Positions 11,161 to 23,710 of a stretch of DNA of 64,000 nucleotides are shown here, in pieces; position 1 is the first letter of the stretch, and each line of letters opens with the position of its first letter. Where the stretch lies: positions 101,573,890 to 101,637,889 of the forward strand of contig CM073889.1 in assembly GCA_037176705.1 (NCBI GenBank). Reading direction: 5' to 3'. The notes beneath the pieces were generated by a model. The model saw only the letters and a list, made by a program, of their open reading frames with translations. It was not told where the DNA came from and did no database searches. This DNA comes from Molossus alvarezi. Taxonomy: Eukaryota; Chordata; Mammalia; Chiroptera; Molossidae. Made by a program: the position numbers and the translations under genes.

Positions 11161-13274
11161 CCAATCTCAGAGGGACGGGGGGTGGGGTGGGAAGAGATAA
11201 GCCAAAGAACTTATATGCATATATGTACAACCAGTGGATACAGACAGGTTGGGGAAAGCAGGAGGGGGTGGGAATGGGAAGGAGGAGGTCAATGGGGAAA
11301 AACCGGGGACATCTGTAATACTTTCAACCATAAAAATAATCTTTATACAAATATGGACAAAAATTAAATATGACAAACAGGGTGGTGGGCATATGGCTGC
11401 TTGCTTTGTTACATTTCAATGCCAATCTGTTTTTGGAATATTTCAAAATTAAAATCTAGCATAAGCATGTTTTAAAAAAAGAGAGAGAGAATGAACAGAA
11501 AAGCCACCACGGTTTCCTGCCTCACCTTGCTAATTACCAACACAGGTAGGCTGTAGTTTATCAGCATAGGGAATGAGTGTTGGCCCTGCTTTTATGCTGG
11601 GCCAACAGCCAAGAAGCTGGGAAAGTAGTATGATGACCTGGATGTTAACTAGAGATGAAGACAGACAGACAGACAGGAACTGGGGTGGGGCTGGGCGCGC
11701 CGGGGAGATGCAGGTGAACCAGCAGGGCTGAAGAAACCTTAACCTTCAGTCATTCTTCAAGGTCAGCAAAGAGCTGTGTGGTTGTCGCTCATACAAACCA
11801 TCATCAAATGGGAGGGACCAGAATGAATACAAGTTGAACAGATGAAAATGGGAAAAAAAAGTAAATCTTTCAAATGGGCTATACAACCAATGACTTGAAA
11901 ATGTATATTAAATCTGAGACCTATTATTTGGAGAACAGAATGAGCAGCAGAATTCTGATGCAGTTCTAGGATGTCGCTGTTGTCGTCAACGTCTGCTTCT
12001 CTCGCTGTTTCTGTGAAACCTTTACGTTGAAAGATGGCCTCCAAAGAAGCCTGTGGGAGCTTGTATTGCCCATTCTCATTTATTTTGTTATTTTAACTTT
12101 ATATGACATCCACTAGACCCTGGGGATCATGACAGGTGTCATCCCTCCCCTCAACACCTTCATAACCTATTCCTTACAGAACTGCGCAGAAGTGCAACCA
12201 TCCCCCGTGCCCAGGGTTCTAACGGGCTGAGCGTCAGACCTCAAACACAGACCCGAGTCTGACTGTAAGACTCCCTGTAACTGCAACGAGGAGAACTGGA
12301 TTGCAGGAGTCACACCCAAGAGTTTGGAGTTTTGCCGAAAATCTGTATGTTTAACGTAAAATAAATGGATGCACACAGGATGCGCCCCAGTCCTCAGCAG
12401 AGAACCACATGGAAGGGAGAGATGTACACTGTCCAAAACACTTAAGAAGAATCCTTGGGAGCAACATACGACTCTAGGAGAGAACGATTCAGGTGTGAGG
12501 TGGGGTTGGGGAGTGAGTGATGCCCGATCCCAGGGGCAACAGCACACACAGGAAACTGGACTTCGAGGAGACCCAGATAACATATCACACTTGGCACTAA
12601 TGCAAAGGCACAGACCGATGACACAGGACACTTTTCAGTGTCAAGATGGGAACTGCCCTGGGCATCACCGGGAAATGACTGAAAGCCATGCACTGGCTCA
12701 GGAAAGAGAATGACTCGAACAACAGCAGAAAAGTCTGAGGAGCAAGCAGGCTATTCTAAGGGTAAGCGGCCAGGATTTCAAAAAAGGGGACCAGTTCCTG
12801 TGACTACAAAGTGTCGGGAACTCAAAAGGAGAAGGGACCAAGGCAGGGAAACAAAGGCTGACAGGATGAGGAGGCAAGCTGTACTAATGAAAATGCATGC
12901 ACATGGTCAAGATATTACCAGGACTTATAAATAGCCCCGTTTTCTCAAGCTTCACATTCCGGGCTCTGGGCATGAGGAAGTCTAGGCAATCGCCATTAGC
13001 ACCAACTCCGGCCTAATTCCATGAATATTAGATCTGATGCTGACATGCAGGCTACAGTCAGGTAAAGTCACCTCTTCTTAGACCAACAAGTACCTTTTAA
13101 CAACTTCCACAACTTAGACCAATTTAAAATATTTTTGAAAATTGATGGTTTTTATTTATTCCATTGTACTCCTGCACCCAGCACCCACTCCCATTCCTAG
13201 TCCCTTACAGGGCCAGGTGCACATTAGGTATATACATACACTATTTCTTAACAGTTTGCTTTCCACTCAGTTAG

Positions 13275-13395
13275 AAAACTGGACTATGGGCATTAAAAAC
13301 AAACTCGAACTGGAACCTCAGTTGCACTGCTGATTAGCTACCTGACTTTGGACGAAGTCATCAACTTATTTGACCCTCAGGTTACCTCAGACCCG
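13275..13395 (+). mobile_element. MIR SINE fragment
   Basis: TTGCACTGCTGATTAGCTAC followed by CTGACTTTGGACGAAGTCAT and CTCAGGTTACCTCA is the MIR core in the plus orientation. Confidence 0.7.
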
Positions 13396-14129
13396 TCTCA
13401 TGACTTTGACCCTCAACTATGCTCAGATTCTTCGAAGTGGTCACCTTGACTTAGGCACTCAGGTCTCTGACTTACCCTAACGCCCCTGCCAGATAAATGC
13501 CGGAAACACAGCGCTAAAAGCGCTAAGTACTCACAGCTTAGGCAATCAAGTCCCAACTCCTTAGCTGAGTACTTGAAACCCTCCACAGTGCATCCCCTAA
13601 CCCTAACCCTTAACAAGTGGGGGCGCACTGTGGTGCTGTGAAGCCCCACTGGGCTTGTAGTCTAGGGACCTGGCCTCAGGCCTGCTCCGGCCATCAGCAG
13701 GCTCTTTGTAAGCCTTAACACATTGCAGAGGACACAGGCCATCTTACAGGGGTGGGAGGATTAGATGAGGTGATCTCGACACGTCTGAGAAGATGATGGT
13801 ACTGACGGTACACTGGACTGACTACCTGTCAGGTAGTAAAACTGCACAGGTTTGCACCATGCCCGCTGGTGGCTTTCCTGCTACCTGAAATCACCGTCAA
13901 CATACACCCTTCTACTGCATCCTACCCACGCAGAAAGCCCGCTCCGTCCGGACTCCCGACAGGCATCCCAGCACTTACTTCTCCTTCTTCTAAATCCCCC
14001 ATCATTTGCTTTATACCAGTTTTAAGACATCATCACACTTCATCTTATATTGATGCCAGTTTCAGAAATCCTGGGGAAGATATTTATAGGGAAGGAATTC
14101 TACTCAACGTTCTTCAAAAATATAACCCA

Positions 14130-14335
14130 GCCCTGGCCGGGTAGGCTCAGTTGGTCGGAGTGTCATCCCAATGCACCAAGGTTAAGGGTTTGATCTTTAA
14201 TCAGGGCACATACAAGAAGCAACCAATGAGTGCATAATTGGGTGGAACGGCAGACTGACGTTTCTTTCTCTCCCTCTCCTCCACCTTCCCCTCTCTCACT
14301 AAAAAACCGTAAGATAAAAATTGAAGAACAAAAAA
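14130..14335 (+). mobile_element. VES-related SINE, divergent subfamily
   Basis: Head GCCCTGGCCGGGTAGGCTCA, a degraded B box, a pyrimidine-rich body and an A-rich tail. The flanks repeat ATAACCCA (14122-14129 and 14336-14343), giving a target-site duplication. It differs from the common VES copies in the window and is about 205 bp. Confidence 0.85.
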
Positions 14336-15439
14336 ATAACCCATGTGTGGCTCCATCTGTTCATCCCAATACACGACTTAGCTGGCAACTTGGTCAATGT
14401 GCTTTTCAATAGATGCTCTTCTCCTGAGCTCAGTGAAATTCCTTTTATTTAGCAAAAGTACAGGACGGCCCAGGAATTTTGTATGCAGTCATCATGCGAG
14501 GCCAGGCTGCTGTCAGGAAGGTACCACTACCCCAAGCAGGAAAAGTCCCGAGAAGGCCCGTGCCTCAGGCAGCTGACAGAACTGTCGGTAAGGAGCCCAG
14601 CCATCCTCCGGCTTCTAGGTGGGACAGGGCCAGTAGCAGGTGTGCACACAGGTACTCCGCACTCCAGCCTGCAGCCCCGTCTCTGACGCTGACAGGCAGC
14701 ATCCGGCTGCACCAAACAACCTTCTCCTACAAAAGTGTTCCACCAAACCGCAGTCGCATCTTAAGCTCCCTGGCAAGGCTACCCCCTCTCCCCTCCCACT
14801 TGGGGTGGGAGTGCTAGGTCCAGGGAGCGGAAAGGCGGCTGTCAAGGCACTGAGGTCACTCCACCTCAGAGAGCCCTGCTGACTAGCCAGGGAGACACCG
14901 CGGGGATTTGTTTTGAGAAATCTCACTGAAGAGTTGTCTTGTTTGGGTTCCCTGTGGAGAATGACTTGTCGCCGTGGACTCCCAAGCAGCGGTGTGTGCA
15001 GACCCTCAGGGAGACTCCACTCCCTGAGGCTGAGAGAAGCCTGGAAGAGCTCCTGCGCAAGGCCAGGTGCTCCACTCTCAGACAGCTGGGGCCCCTCCAC
15101 CCCCCACTGACACCCTGTATTCCAAAAGCCTCAGTCTGTCCACACACTAGTCACTGAACTAAGAGCTTAGGGAGGGCAGGCACTTGCTCTAGCCTTGGAT
15201 CCCGCGTTCCTGGTACCAAAGCTTCTCCATCCCTTCCCATTCCCCCATCCATACCTTCTCCATGTAGGTGGCGCCAGCCTCCATTCACCAACTCCAGCTG
15301 GACACCTAGGAGGTGCCAGGGATCCCTCCCCTTCCCCGAGGCCCACATCAGCACGTCCTACTGAATTCATCTCCTGATACAGTCTGCTCTCTTCTCTGTA
15401 CCTCTTAGCCCCAACCTCCATCACCCCTGACACACACTA

Positions 15440-16580
15440 CAACGGCAGTGTCCTGCCCTGACTCTCACCCTCCCGTAATTCGACCTCCTCGTGTGACCTG
15501 TTGGTGAATGCTGGATCACACTCTCCCCTGCCTCATGCCTTCCAACGGCGCCCTCTGCCCTCTGACGCCCAAGCTCTGCTGTGCTCAAGGCCCTATGGGA
15601 GCCAGCATCTCTCTTCCCAGCTTTGTCTCGTACCGTTCTTCTTGGTTCATGATGTTCAAGCCACACAGGACTTCATTCTTTTTTATTTTTAATTGATTTT
15701 AGAGAGAGAGGGAGGAGGGGAGAGGGAGGAGGGGAGAAGGAAGAGAGGGAAAGAGGAGGGAGGGGAACAAGAGAGAGGGGGAGAGGGAGAGAGAGAGGGA
15801 CCACTTATTTATGCATTTATTGGTTGATTCTTGTATGTGCCCTGACCAGGGATCGAACCCACAACTTTGGCTTACCTGGCCAGGGCTTTAACCAACTGAG
15901 CTACCTGGCCAGGGCTTTATTCATCCCTACTTTACAGATGCCTGAAGCTAGTCCAGCTGAAACTGATTTTCTCTTCTTTGATCTTCCAACTCTTAATTCC
16001 TGGTACTCCATCATCTTCTCCTCATGCATTACTGTTTTTCAATGTAATTAATCACCTATTTACATCATGCTCAAATGGTGTACAAAATTCTTAGCCATGA
16101 ATCCCTTGCTTAGGATTCATAAGTCTTCCCATTTTAAAGAAGCCAAAACTGCCATTTGGAAAAGCCAGGTGATATACTCCGTGTGCCCAGGTAGTGCGAC
16201 ACCCAGCCCACCCTCAGACAGGCGTCCATCTGCCCGCACCATTTCCCCCGGGCTGTGCCGTGACGTCGCTGTCATCCTTGCACCCTTCCTTGTATAACAA
16301 AGTATCCCTTAATGAATTCCCCTAACAAATATGGCCTCAGTATGAAAGACCGATATGAATCAGGTGTCCTTAGCACTGGCTGGCGACACCTCACCTATTC
16401 GCATCCTCAGCTGAAACATCACTTCAGAAGCCTTCCCTGACCACCCTACCTTCATAGCATTCACTACGCAATATACTAATACGTACTTCATTTGTCTACC
16501 TCCTGGTGTGCCTGACACCTGGTCTCCCCCACTAGCACACACGTCCCATGAGGGTCCATTTCAGATGCAGGGCTTGGATG
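15440..16580 (+). mobile_element. L2 LINE fragment interrupted by a SINE
   Basis: The right part (16375-16580) has GAAGCCTTCCCTGACCACCC, then CTCCCCCACTAGCACACACG and CCCATGAGGGTCCATTTCAG, the typical L2 3' end. The left part, before the SINE at 15676-15915, is less certain. Confidence 0.65.
15676..15915 (-). mobile_element. VES-related SINE, minus strand
   Basis: On the minus strand it starts GCCCTGGCCAGGTAGCTCAG, with the B-box-like GGTTCGATCCC, and ends in a long purine-rich GAGAGG run and T/A tail. It lies within what looks like an L2 region and is in the same orientation as the host gene. The head segment is partly repeated. Confidence 0.85.
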
Positions 16581-18713
16581 GGCAGGCCAGCACCTGGGGT
16601 GTGTCAAGAGGACAGCCCCAGCAAGGGCTATCACGCATAGTGGTCTATAGGCTGAGCCCAGGGTTTGGTGCCCCCTAGAGGTGTGCAATTTACTGTCCAC
16701 AAGATCAAGCTTAGTGGTCTCCGCCCTGTGCCAGTCTCTGGAGCTTGCCCAAGAGAAGGGTCCTTAGAGAGCCACAACTCTACTTCCCTGACCTGGGCAC
16801 TCCTGAGAGAGGACAGAGGGAGGGGAACGATTCTCGCTGAAGCCCCCGACACACAGCACTGTTTCCAAACCAGAGGGAGGGGAAGTCTGGCTCAGACACA
16901 GTGGGAAGGATGCCCCGTCTCTGAACATACCATTAAGTCCCTCCACTGTCTCCTTCTCGAGTGACAAATCATCTGAAAATTTGGGTGTATCAGTAGAATA
17001 CATTCTGTTCACTAATGGGATCATCAATCTACTGTTTCTTGCCTGTCTACGTCTGTCTAGTGTCTAATTATATTTTCAACACCATCATCACAACACTGAT
17101 CATCTACTGTGGGTTTTATTTTTTTTAAACTGCTAGAGAATGGGAACACAAAGGATTTTTAATTAAGAATTTGTTCAACTAAACTATTTGTGTCAGTACC
17201 ATGGACAGAGTTAATCATTTCAAGACAGGCTAGGCAAATATAATTAAAATGAATCTTAGTTGCAATGCTAAAAAAATGAAAACACTGTATGTGGTATGAT
17301 ACTATCTTTAAAAACTTGAACAAGAAAAAAGAAACAACACAATACTTAGGGGTACAGAGACAGCACTATATTAATACACAATGATATCAAACCCCTGTTA
17401 AAGTAAGGGGGTTACGACAAGTCAGGTGGCAGGCTGATAAGACTGGGCGAACAAGACTGGGCTCTGCAGGGGGAGACAGTGAGGCAGAGGGGCAGAGAGA
17501 GGTAGGGTGGAGGTTGAGTTAGGTGAGAGGGATACGTGAAACCACGGTGAGGCAATTAGGACTGGAAACAGAGCCACACGGTCACAAGGAGTCTAAAGTT
17601 AAAGGCTTCCTCCCAAGGTGAGGGCACGAAAGAACATTTCCACTGTGAGAAGGGGCTGGGCCAGAGAGCTCCAAGCAAGACCTTCTATGAACCCTGCCAA
17701 CAAGAAACCCAGGCCGCAAGGTGGGACGAACGAGAATCATCCTGGGCACCTGGAGGAAGGGCCGAGGTGAGGGGGAGGGTACTGTAGGCCCAGGGGTCCA
17801 GGCATGAGGGAGGTGGCCAGGCATCCCTGAGCACCTCTGCCCTCAGACGCTGATGTCCTAGCTGCCTCCTCCCCCGCCCTCTCCGTTGGGCAGGTTGTCA
17901 TAGTCATTGGAAACGACTTCACTGATACAGCAGAGTCCTAAAGGTCCACTCGGAAGAAAGAAATCAAAGCTCTGACAGAGTAGGCGCTAAGTACTTGGTG
18001 CATTTAATATCCAAGTATCATTTTCCCGCTGGAGTCTCACAGCGGCCCTTGGAGTGCTCAGTTCTATTTATAAGCCGCCTGGGTCTAGTGTGACAGAGGA
18101 AGGAAAATGGGCCCAGCCCCCGCCACTGCTTTCCCGAGCGGCTTCTCCGCTCGGCGATGTGAGGGCATCGCAGGGAGGACCTCAGGGCTGCGCCAAGCCC
18201 ACCCTCACTGGCAGATGAGCGGGGCACAGGGAGGCTGAGAACAGGTCGGGGGCTCCTCAGCGTGGACGGTGCCAGCTTCTTGGCTCTGCAAATAAGGGGC
18301 TGGGAAATGCTCCCTGGGGCTTCTGAGGCTCCCGGGCCTCAAGAATCCTGTGATTCCAGGTCCGGGTTAAAGCTCAGCTGTACGATATGATCCGCCTCAA
18401 CTGCAGTTACCTGCTAATGTCAAAAATACAGGTGGGAACCGGAAAGCTGTAGGATCTGGTAAGGGGGAGCAAAGGAGGCAGATGTGCTCTGCAATTTTAT
18501 ACTTCATAGACCTGTTTGATGTTACTAGCTGAGGGTAAACCACGATATACACCTATAATATTGGAACCCCCCTCCCAAATAAACATTGCTTTTCAAACTC
18601 TAGTTTTCAATGAAGGAACACATTCAAGGAAAATCTGGAAACATGACTTTTTGGTGGTCAGTAGTCCAGCTGATACTGAAGCCAGGAGCATCTGAGCACT
18701 TCAGGCTAAAGCC

Positions 18714-18715
<2 letters not shown>

Positions 18716-18749
<34 letters not shown>

Positions 18750-18828
18750 CTTTCTTTCCTCTCTCTCTCTCCTCCTCTCCTTCTCCCTTCCCCTCCCCTC
18801 CCCCTCTCCCTCTCCCTCTCTCTCTCTG
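18716..18828. repeat. (CT)n and pyrimidine-rich tract
   Basis: A pure CT run (about 18716-18747) followed by an impure C/T tract of more than 75 bp. Long homopyrimidine runs of this sort can form triplex DNA and are often mutable. Confidence 0.9.
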
Positions 18829-18959
18829 CCAAACTACCAGTAAGCCACAAGGTCATTACTCTTTCTTTTACAGATGATTGCTTCATCTATCCATCTTTCA
18901 AGTTTAGGGCATCCCTGAAGGTCCATTTCTGCCTCTCCTACATCTCCAGGTTGCCTCTA

Positions 18960-19085
18960 CCCTCATGATCACAACTCCCACCCAACACTGGAAATATCGG
19001 GGGGACACGTTGTGAAGTGTCTAACCACTGTGCTGTACACCTGAAACTAATATAAAGTAATATTTATTACAAATTGTAATTTTAA
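18960..19085 (+). mobile_element. Old L1 3' UTR fragment
   Basis: CTGTGCTGTACACCTGAAAC followed by an A-rich end matches the closing part of old mammalian L1 3' UTRs as I recall them. Only about 125 bp is present. Confidence 0.55.
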
Positions 19086-20046
19086 AAAATGTTTAAAGAA
19101 AATAACTACCATCCAAAAGCTGTCCACACTGAGATGTATCTCCCCAACCCAGATCTCTACCAAGAGCCAAACACCATGCACAGCTGCCCCCAGACAACGA
19201 CATATGGAGGTTACACAGGTCCCCCCAAGCCTACATGTCCAGAATGGAGCCCTCCAGCTCCCCGCCCACCTGCTCCTCATCCTGCTTCCTCCGCCGCCCC
19301 ATGGACGGCTGGGTGCTTCACACAGCAATGAGGGGAACTGGGGATGGCTCTCCTTCCTGCCCCTTACTCCACACCAGGCACAGTGGACTTGAGGGCCGTG
19401 ACTCTTTTTCTTATCCGTTCCCAGGTCCTGACCCTCACCCTTTCTCTCCTGGATCCTACCATGGCGTCATAATTGTGTTCCTGCGCCAATTTTATCTCCT
19501 GCTCCGTTCATTTTCCTCACTGCTGCTGGAAAGGTGTTTCCAAACCACTCCCAGGCCCTGTGACATGCTTGCATGAGACACTGTGGCCTGTGGGACAGCA
19601 TCCAGCCCTTCAGAATCTGTTCCCAGAGACCAGTACAGGCCGAGGTCTCAGGCTGTGCGAGGGCAGGAAAGCACAGTCAGTATTCGGAAAGGGGGGGCGG
19701 CCCTCAGGACACTCAACTGGCAAGTCATGGTCTCTGGCAACACGGACTGTGAACAGCCACCGCGGGTTCAGGGTTCACTAGCCCTGACACTTCCCCTGAG
19801 GATCTCACACCAGGTGGCACTGCCCCTGAGCCAGGTCAGAGGTGAAACTCCACCTTCCCTGCACTCTCAGGCCTCACTGGGACCCCGCGAGGAGCAGGAG
19901 ACTAGAAACCAGGGGTTTCCACGTGAAGCTGCAAAGAGCTGTGAAATGCAGGGCGGGCGTGGGGTGAAGAAATCAGCCTGACCTGGGGGTTCCTCCCACG
20001 CCAGGCAGAGCAAGCCCTGGCCACAAGTCATAAAGAAGCTTCTGTC

Positions 20047-21224
20047 ATGAACATGGGGTACATGCATCCTGTCTGATTAATGTTTCAGGCTTCTTAGGGT
20101 ATATTCCTAGAAGTGGGATCACTGGGTCAAATGGAAGTTCAATTTTTAATTTTTTGAGGTAGCACCATATTGTTTTCCATAGTGGCTGCTCCAGTCTACA
20201 TTCCCACCAGCAGTGTACTAGAGTCCCCTTTTCTCCACACCCTCGCCAGCACTTGTTGTTTGATGATTTGTTGATGGCGGCCATTCTGACAGGTGTGAGG
20301 TGATACCTCATTGTTGTTTTAATTTGCATCTCTCTGGTGATTAGTGACGTTGAGCATTTTTTTCATATGTCTCTTGGCCATTTGTATGTCCTGTTTGGAG
20401 AGGTGTCTCTTTAGGTCCTCTGCCCATTTTTTAATTGAGTTCTTTTTCTTCCTCTTGTTGAGTTGTATGAGCACTCTATATATTTCAAATTAACCCCTTA
20501 TCTGATGTATCTTTGGCAGTTATGCTCTCCCATACAGTGGGTTGCCTTTCCATCTTGATGGTTGTTTCTTTTGCTGTGCAGAAGCCTTTTAGTTTATTTT
20601 TCCTTTGTTTCTCTTGCCTTAGGTGTTGTATTAGTGGAAATTCTGCTGCGTATGATGTCTGAAATTTTGTTGCCTGCATTTTCCTCTAGAATTTTTATGG
20701 ATTCATGAGTAACATTTAAGTCTTTTATCCATTTTGAGTTTATTCTTGTATATGCTGTAAGTTGGTGGTCTAGCTTCATTTTTTTGCCCAAGTGTCCATC
20801 AATAGATGAGTGGATAAAAAAGGTGTGGTACATATACACAATGGAAAACTATGCAGCTGTAAGAAAGATCTCTTATTCTTTGAGATGACATGGAGGGACC
20901 TGGAGAGTATTATCCTAAGTAAAACAAGCCAAGCAGAGAAAGACAAATATCACATGATATCAATTATTTGTGGAATATAATGAACAAAACAAACTGATGA
21001 ACAAAAAATAGACCCAGAGACATGGAGGTAGGGTACAGACTGACAATCCTCAGAAGAAGGGGTGGGGGGGGAGATAAACCACGGAACTTATATGCATGTA
21101 CGCATAACCATGGACATAGACAACAAAGCTGGGGTCGGGGTGGTGGGGAATGGGGAGGAGGGTGTCAATGGGGGGAAAAGGAGAAACATCTGTAACAAAA
21201 ATAAATTAATAAAATCATTTTTAA
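20047..21224. mobile_element. Twin-primed L1 with inverted 5' part
   Basis: From about 20788 to 21224 the plus strand has the end of ORF2 and the L1 3' UTR with tail. From 20047 to about 20787 the minus strand has upstream ORF2 sequence, including [10 protein letters not shown] and [15 protein letters not shown] short piece is missing at the switch point. The flanks AAAGAAGCTTCTGTC (20032-20046) and AAAGCAGCTTCTGTC (21225-21239) differ at one base and enclose both parts, so it was one insertion. It is not a functional L1. Confidence 0.93.
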
Positions 21225-21666
21225 AAAGCAGCTTCTGTCGGCTCCAGTAACACACCACTTTCGCCCCAGTACAATGGAGCTGTTCATCTCTCCACACCCA
21301 GAGCTGCTTCCTGCACCTCCTTCCTGTGCTTCTCCTCACGTGGGGTTCTCTCCATCTCCTTCCCCAGCTCTGGGTCCGGGAAGTCCAGCCGGGAGGAGGT
21401 GCTGCTACCTTTCTGCCCCATGGAGGAAACCGAGTCTGAGAAGCTGCATGACTTGAAAGCCACTCTGGAAATCGCAGAGCCCCAACGGGACCTCCAGTTG
21501 AGCCTCCTTCCCTTCCAGCACGCCAGCCCCTTCAGCTCACCGCGCATCAACCACAGGAGGGGCTGCTGTGGGAATCAGCCTGAAGCCAAGAGAGCCACTG
21601 CTCAGCTTTGCGGGCGACTCACGTAACTGCTGGGCCCAGAACCAATCCAAGTTGTTTATCAACAGC

Positions 21667-21896
21667 ACTTTTTTTTTTTTATTACTATTATTTTTTCCTT
21701 TATTGATTTTAGAGAGAGAGGAAGGAAAAGAAAGAGAGAGAAACATCGATGAGAGAGAACATCGATTGGTCACCTCCTGCATGCCCCACACTGGGGATTT
21801 GGCCCACAACCTGGGCACGTGCCCTGACCAGGAATTGAACCAGTGACTACTTGGGGCATGGGTCGACGCTCAAGCACTGAGCCACACCAGCCAGGC
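21667..21896 (-). mobile_element. VES-related SINE with 10-bp target duplication
   Basis: On the minus strand it begins GCCTGGCTGGTGTGGCTCAG and ends in an A-rich tail (T-run at 21668-21680). A perfect TATCAACAGC duplication lies at 21657-21666 and 21897-21906. It belongs to the second SINE type in the window, which has GGTGTGGCTCAGTG heads. Confidence 0.93.
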
Positions 21897-22328
21897 TATC
21901 AACAGCCCTCATTCATGTTCTCTTTGGTACAATGCTGAAGTCTACGGACCCTGGGATACAAATAAATTACACCCAATGAGTTTCTAAACACATCTGAGTC
22001 CTCACAAGAAAGACTTGCTTTAAGGGGCTAGGGACCACCTACTAACGGAAAGCACATCAATCGTTCATTGGACTGCCAGGTAACCTCGCCAACTTTCAGG
22101 AACATCTCTAAGACAACTAAACTGAGGGGAGCTATTCCTTTCAGCCCACACGGGCGTCTCGGCAGTCCTGGATTTGCCTCGTGGGAAACGCCACCGAAGA
22201 CGGGCCGTGCTGCCCCACTCCTCGTGGCTTCCGCTTCGGGCCGCCACGGCGTCCTCCCGGCCTGCGCCACTCGTTGACATTTTAAGATGGCAAATGAAAC
22301 CATTTCAATAGATAAAAAGACTACACTT

Positions 22329-22362
22329 CTGCTATTGCAGAAGGAGACTTCTGCAATAGCAG
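22329..22362. repeat. Perfect inverted repeat, 15-bp arms with 4-base loop
   Basis: CTGCTATTGCAGAAG (22329-22343) and its exact reverse complement (22348-22362) are separated by GAGA. The transcript could fold into a short stem-loop. It is not part of any repeat I recognise. Confidence 0.9.
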
Positions 22363-23059
22363 CCTCAGGCCAAAAACAGACCCACAGGATCCTTCAGTTA
22401 CTTGGGCTGGGCGAGAGAGAGTAACTGAGATCTTGCTTCTAATACAGCTTCCTATTGATTCCTCCCCTCCCTGCCCCTTCTCAAGTGCCTTTTTATGTAG
22501 CTCGCATATAAATGGCTAAAAGCTAGCAATAAAGTAGAAGACCCAGGTAACACTGGACAATCAAATCTCACAATAATCAATATCAATTCTATCCTACCAC
22601 ATGTTCGCATCTAAAACTTCGGTTTACCCTCCTGCCGACAGTGTGAGTCAGACCAGACGACACTCCTTCACCCACCTTACAGGCACAGGAGCCAGTACAA
22701 GCATAAGGGATTTACCCAAAGCCAGGGCTTCCTTGGCAGGGTCCCATATTGCTCCTCTCTCCTCCAGTGCCAACCCCAAAGGAGGGTGTGGCACTGAGTA
22801 TTTTCCATGGGTGACAGCCCCAGGTGCCCTTGGTCACAGGTGGTGGATCAAGATGAAAAGGACCCAAGAAGTAGAGTGAAGTCCTACTTGAGTGCCTACA
22901 AAACCCTCAGCATCATGAAGAGGAGGAGACAGGATGATTGGTGTTGGGGGACTCAGCTGTCCATCAGGCACATAGCTATTCTTCACTGCACACCTATATG
23001 TGGTAACATTTGATCGTTCTAAGCACGTGAACACTGCTCCCTTCGGGGGCTGACACTCA

Positions 23060-23710
23060 AGAAAGGGACACCTAGAACACCTAAAGCAAAGAGCAGCAGG
23101 TGTGCGGAAATGGGAAGGAGTATCAATAGTCTGAAACTGGAGAAGAGGGAGAGCTGAGACGGCCGAGACCCCAGAGAAAGACCCCTAGAGGGTCTTGTTA
23201 GATGTCAGCGTTGACAGCCTAAGGTTGATCTTGACCACAAGTTAGATGTTTCCAGAGAGAAGTTCAGAGATAGGAATTAGCTGTGTGGTTAGCCCAGGAG
23301 ACACGGACCCGAGAGCTGAACCAAAGACTTAGAGGAGTTTTTCCTTGTCTCTCCTTGAAGGACAATTGTGGGGGTACAAACACAGTTATGTAACTACCTT
23401 GACCTCTGGGGGAAAAGAACCCTCTGTCATAAGCTTTCTTTCTTTGTCTAACCGTCAACAATGGCTCCCTGTGAGCAGAGGGACCGTTTTCATGCAGATA
23501 ATTGGCCACTTTTTTGGAAAGGTGTTGGGTTCTGAATATTTGCCACTTTGTGGGACGAGGTAATGTAATTACAATCCTCAAATATTCCCGGGACCAGAAC
23601 TGGCTTGCTGTTTGTTTTAATCTATTTATTTTGGGCTTTCCTTTAACCTTCAATGCTGAAATCTGGGCTATTTTCAGTAATAGTTGTGAGAAGTCCCTCA
23701 TCCCATGATG
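23060..23710 (-). mobile_element. Possible solo LTR of an endogenous retrovirus
   Basis: Read on the minus strand this is a compact non-repetitive block beginning near 23708 with TGAGGGACTTC, containing an AATAAA and a CTTTCTCTGGGGTCTCGG-like stretch that resembles LTR R/U5 regions. A 145-codon open frame (23264-23701) falls in it but looks like no known protein. There is no visible primer-binding site, partner LTR or viral gene. This is a weak call. Confidence 0.35.

Larger units (their letters stand above)
10368..11487 (+). mobile_element. L1 3' fragment, 5'-truncated, possible 3' transduction
   Basis: The plus strand carries the C-terminal part of L1 ORF2 (readable pieces such as [13 protein letters not shown] and KCPS in other copies) and the G-rich 3' UTR ending CATCTGTAATACTTTCAACC. 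It is split by the SINE at 10659-10904. AGAATGAACA occurs at 10358-10367 and 11488-11497. If that is the target-site duplication, about 130 bp beyond the normal L1 end (about 11346-11480) was carried along. Reading frames are broken. Confidence 0.8.

Noticed and set aside
12167..12631. A 154-codon open frame on the minus strand
   Set aside because: No domain, no splice context and overlapping open frames on the opposite strand; most likely chance.
13594..13611. Telomere-like repeat (CCCTAA twice plus)
   Set aside because: Only about two and a half units; too short to be an interstitial telomere tract of note.
20045..20329. A minus-strand frame with [12 protein letters not shown] and [14 protein letters not shown]
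   Set aside because: It is part of L1 ORF2 in a rearranged, truncated L1, not a host gene.
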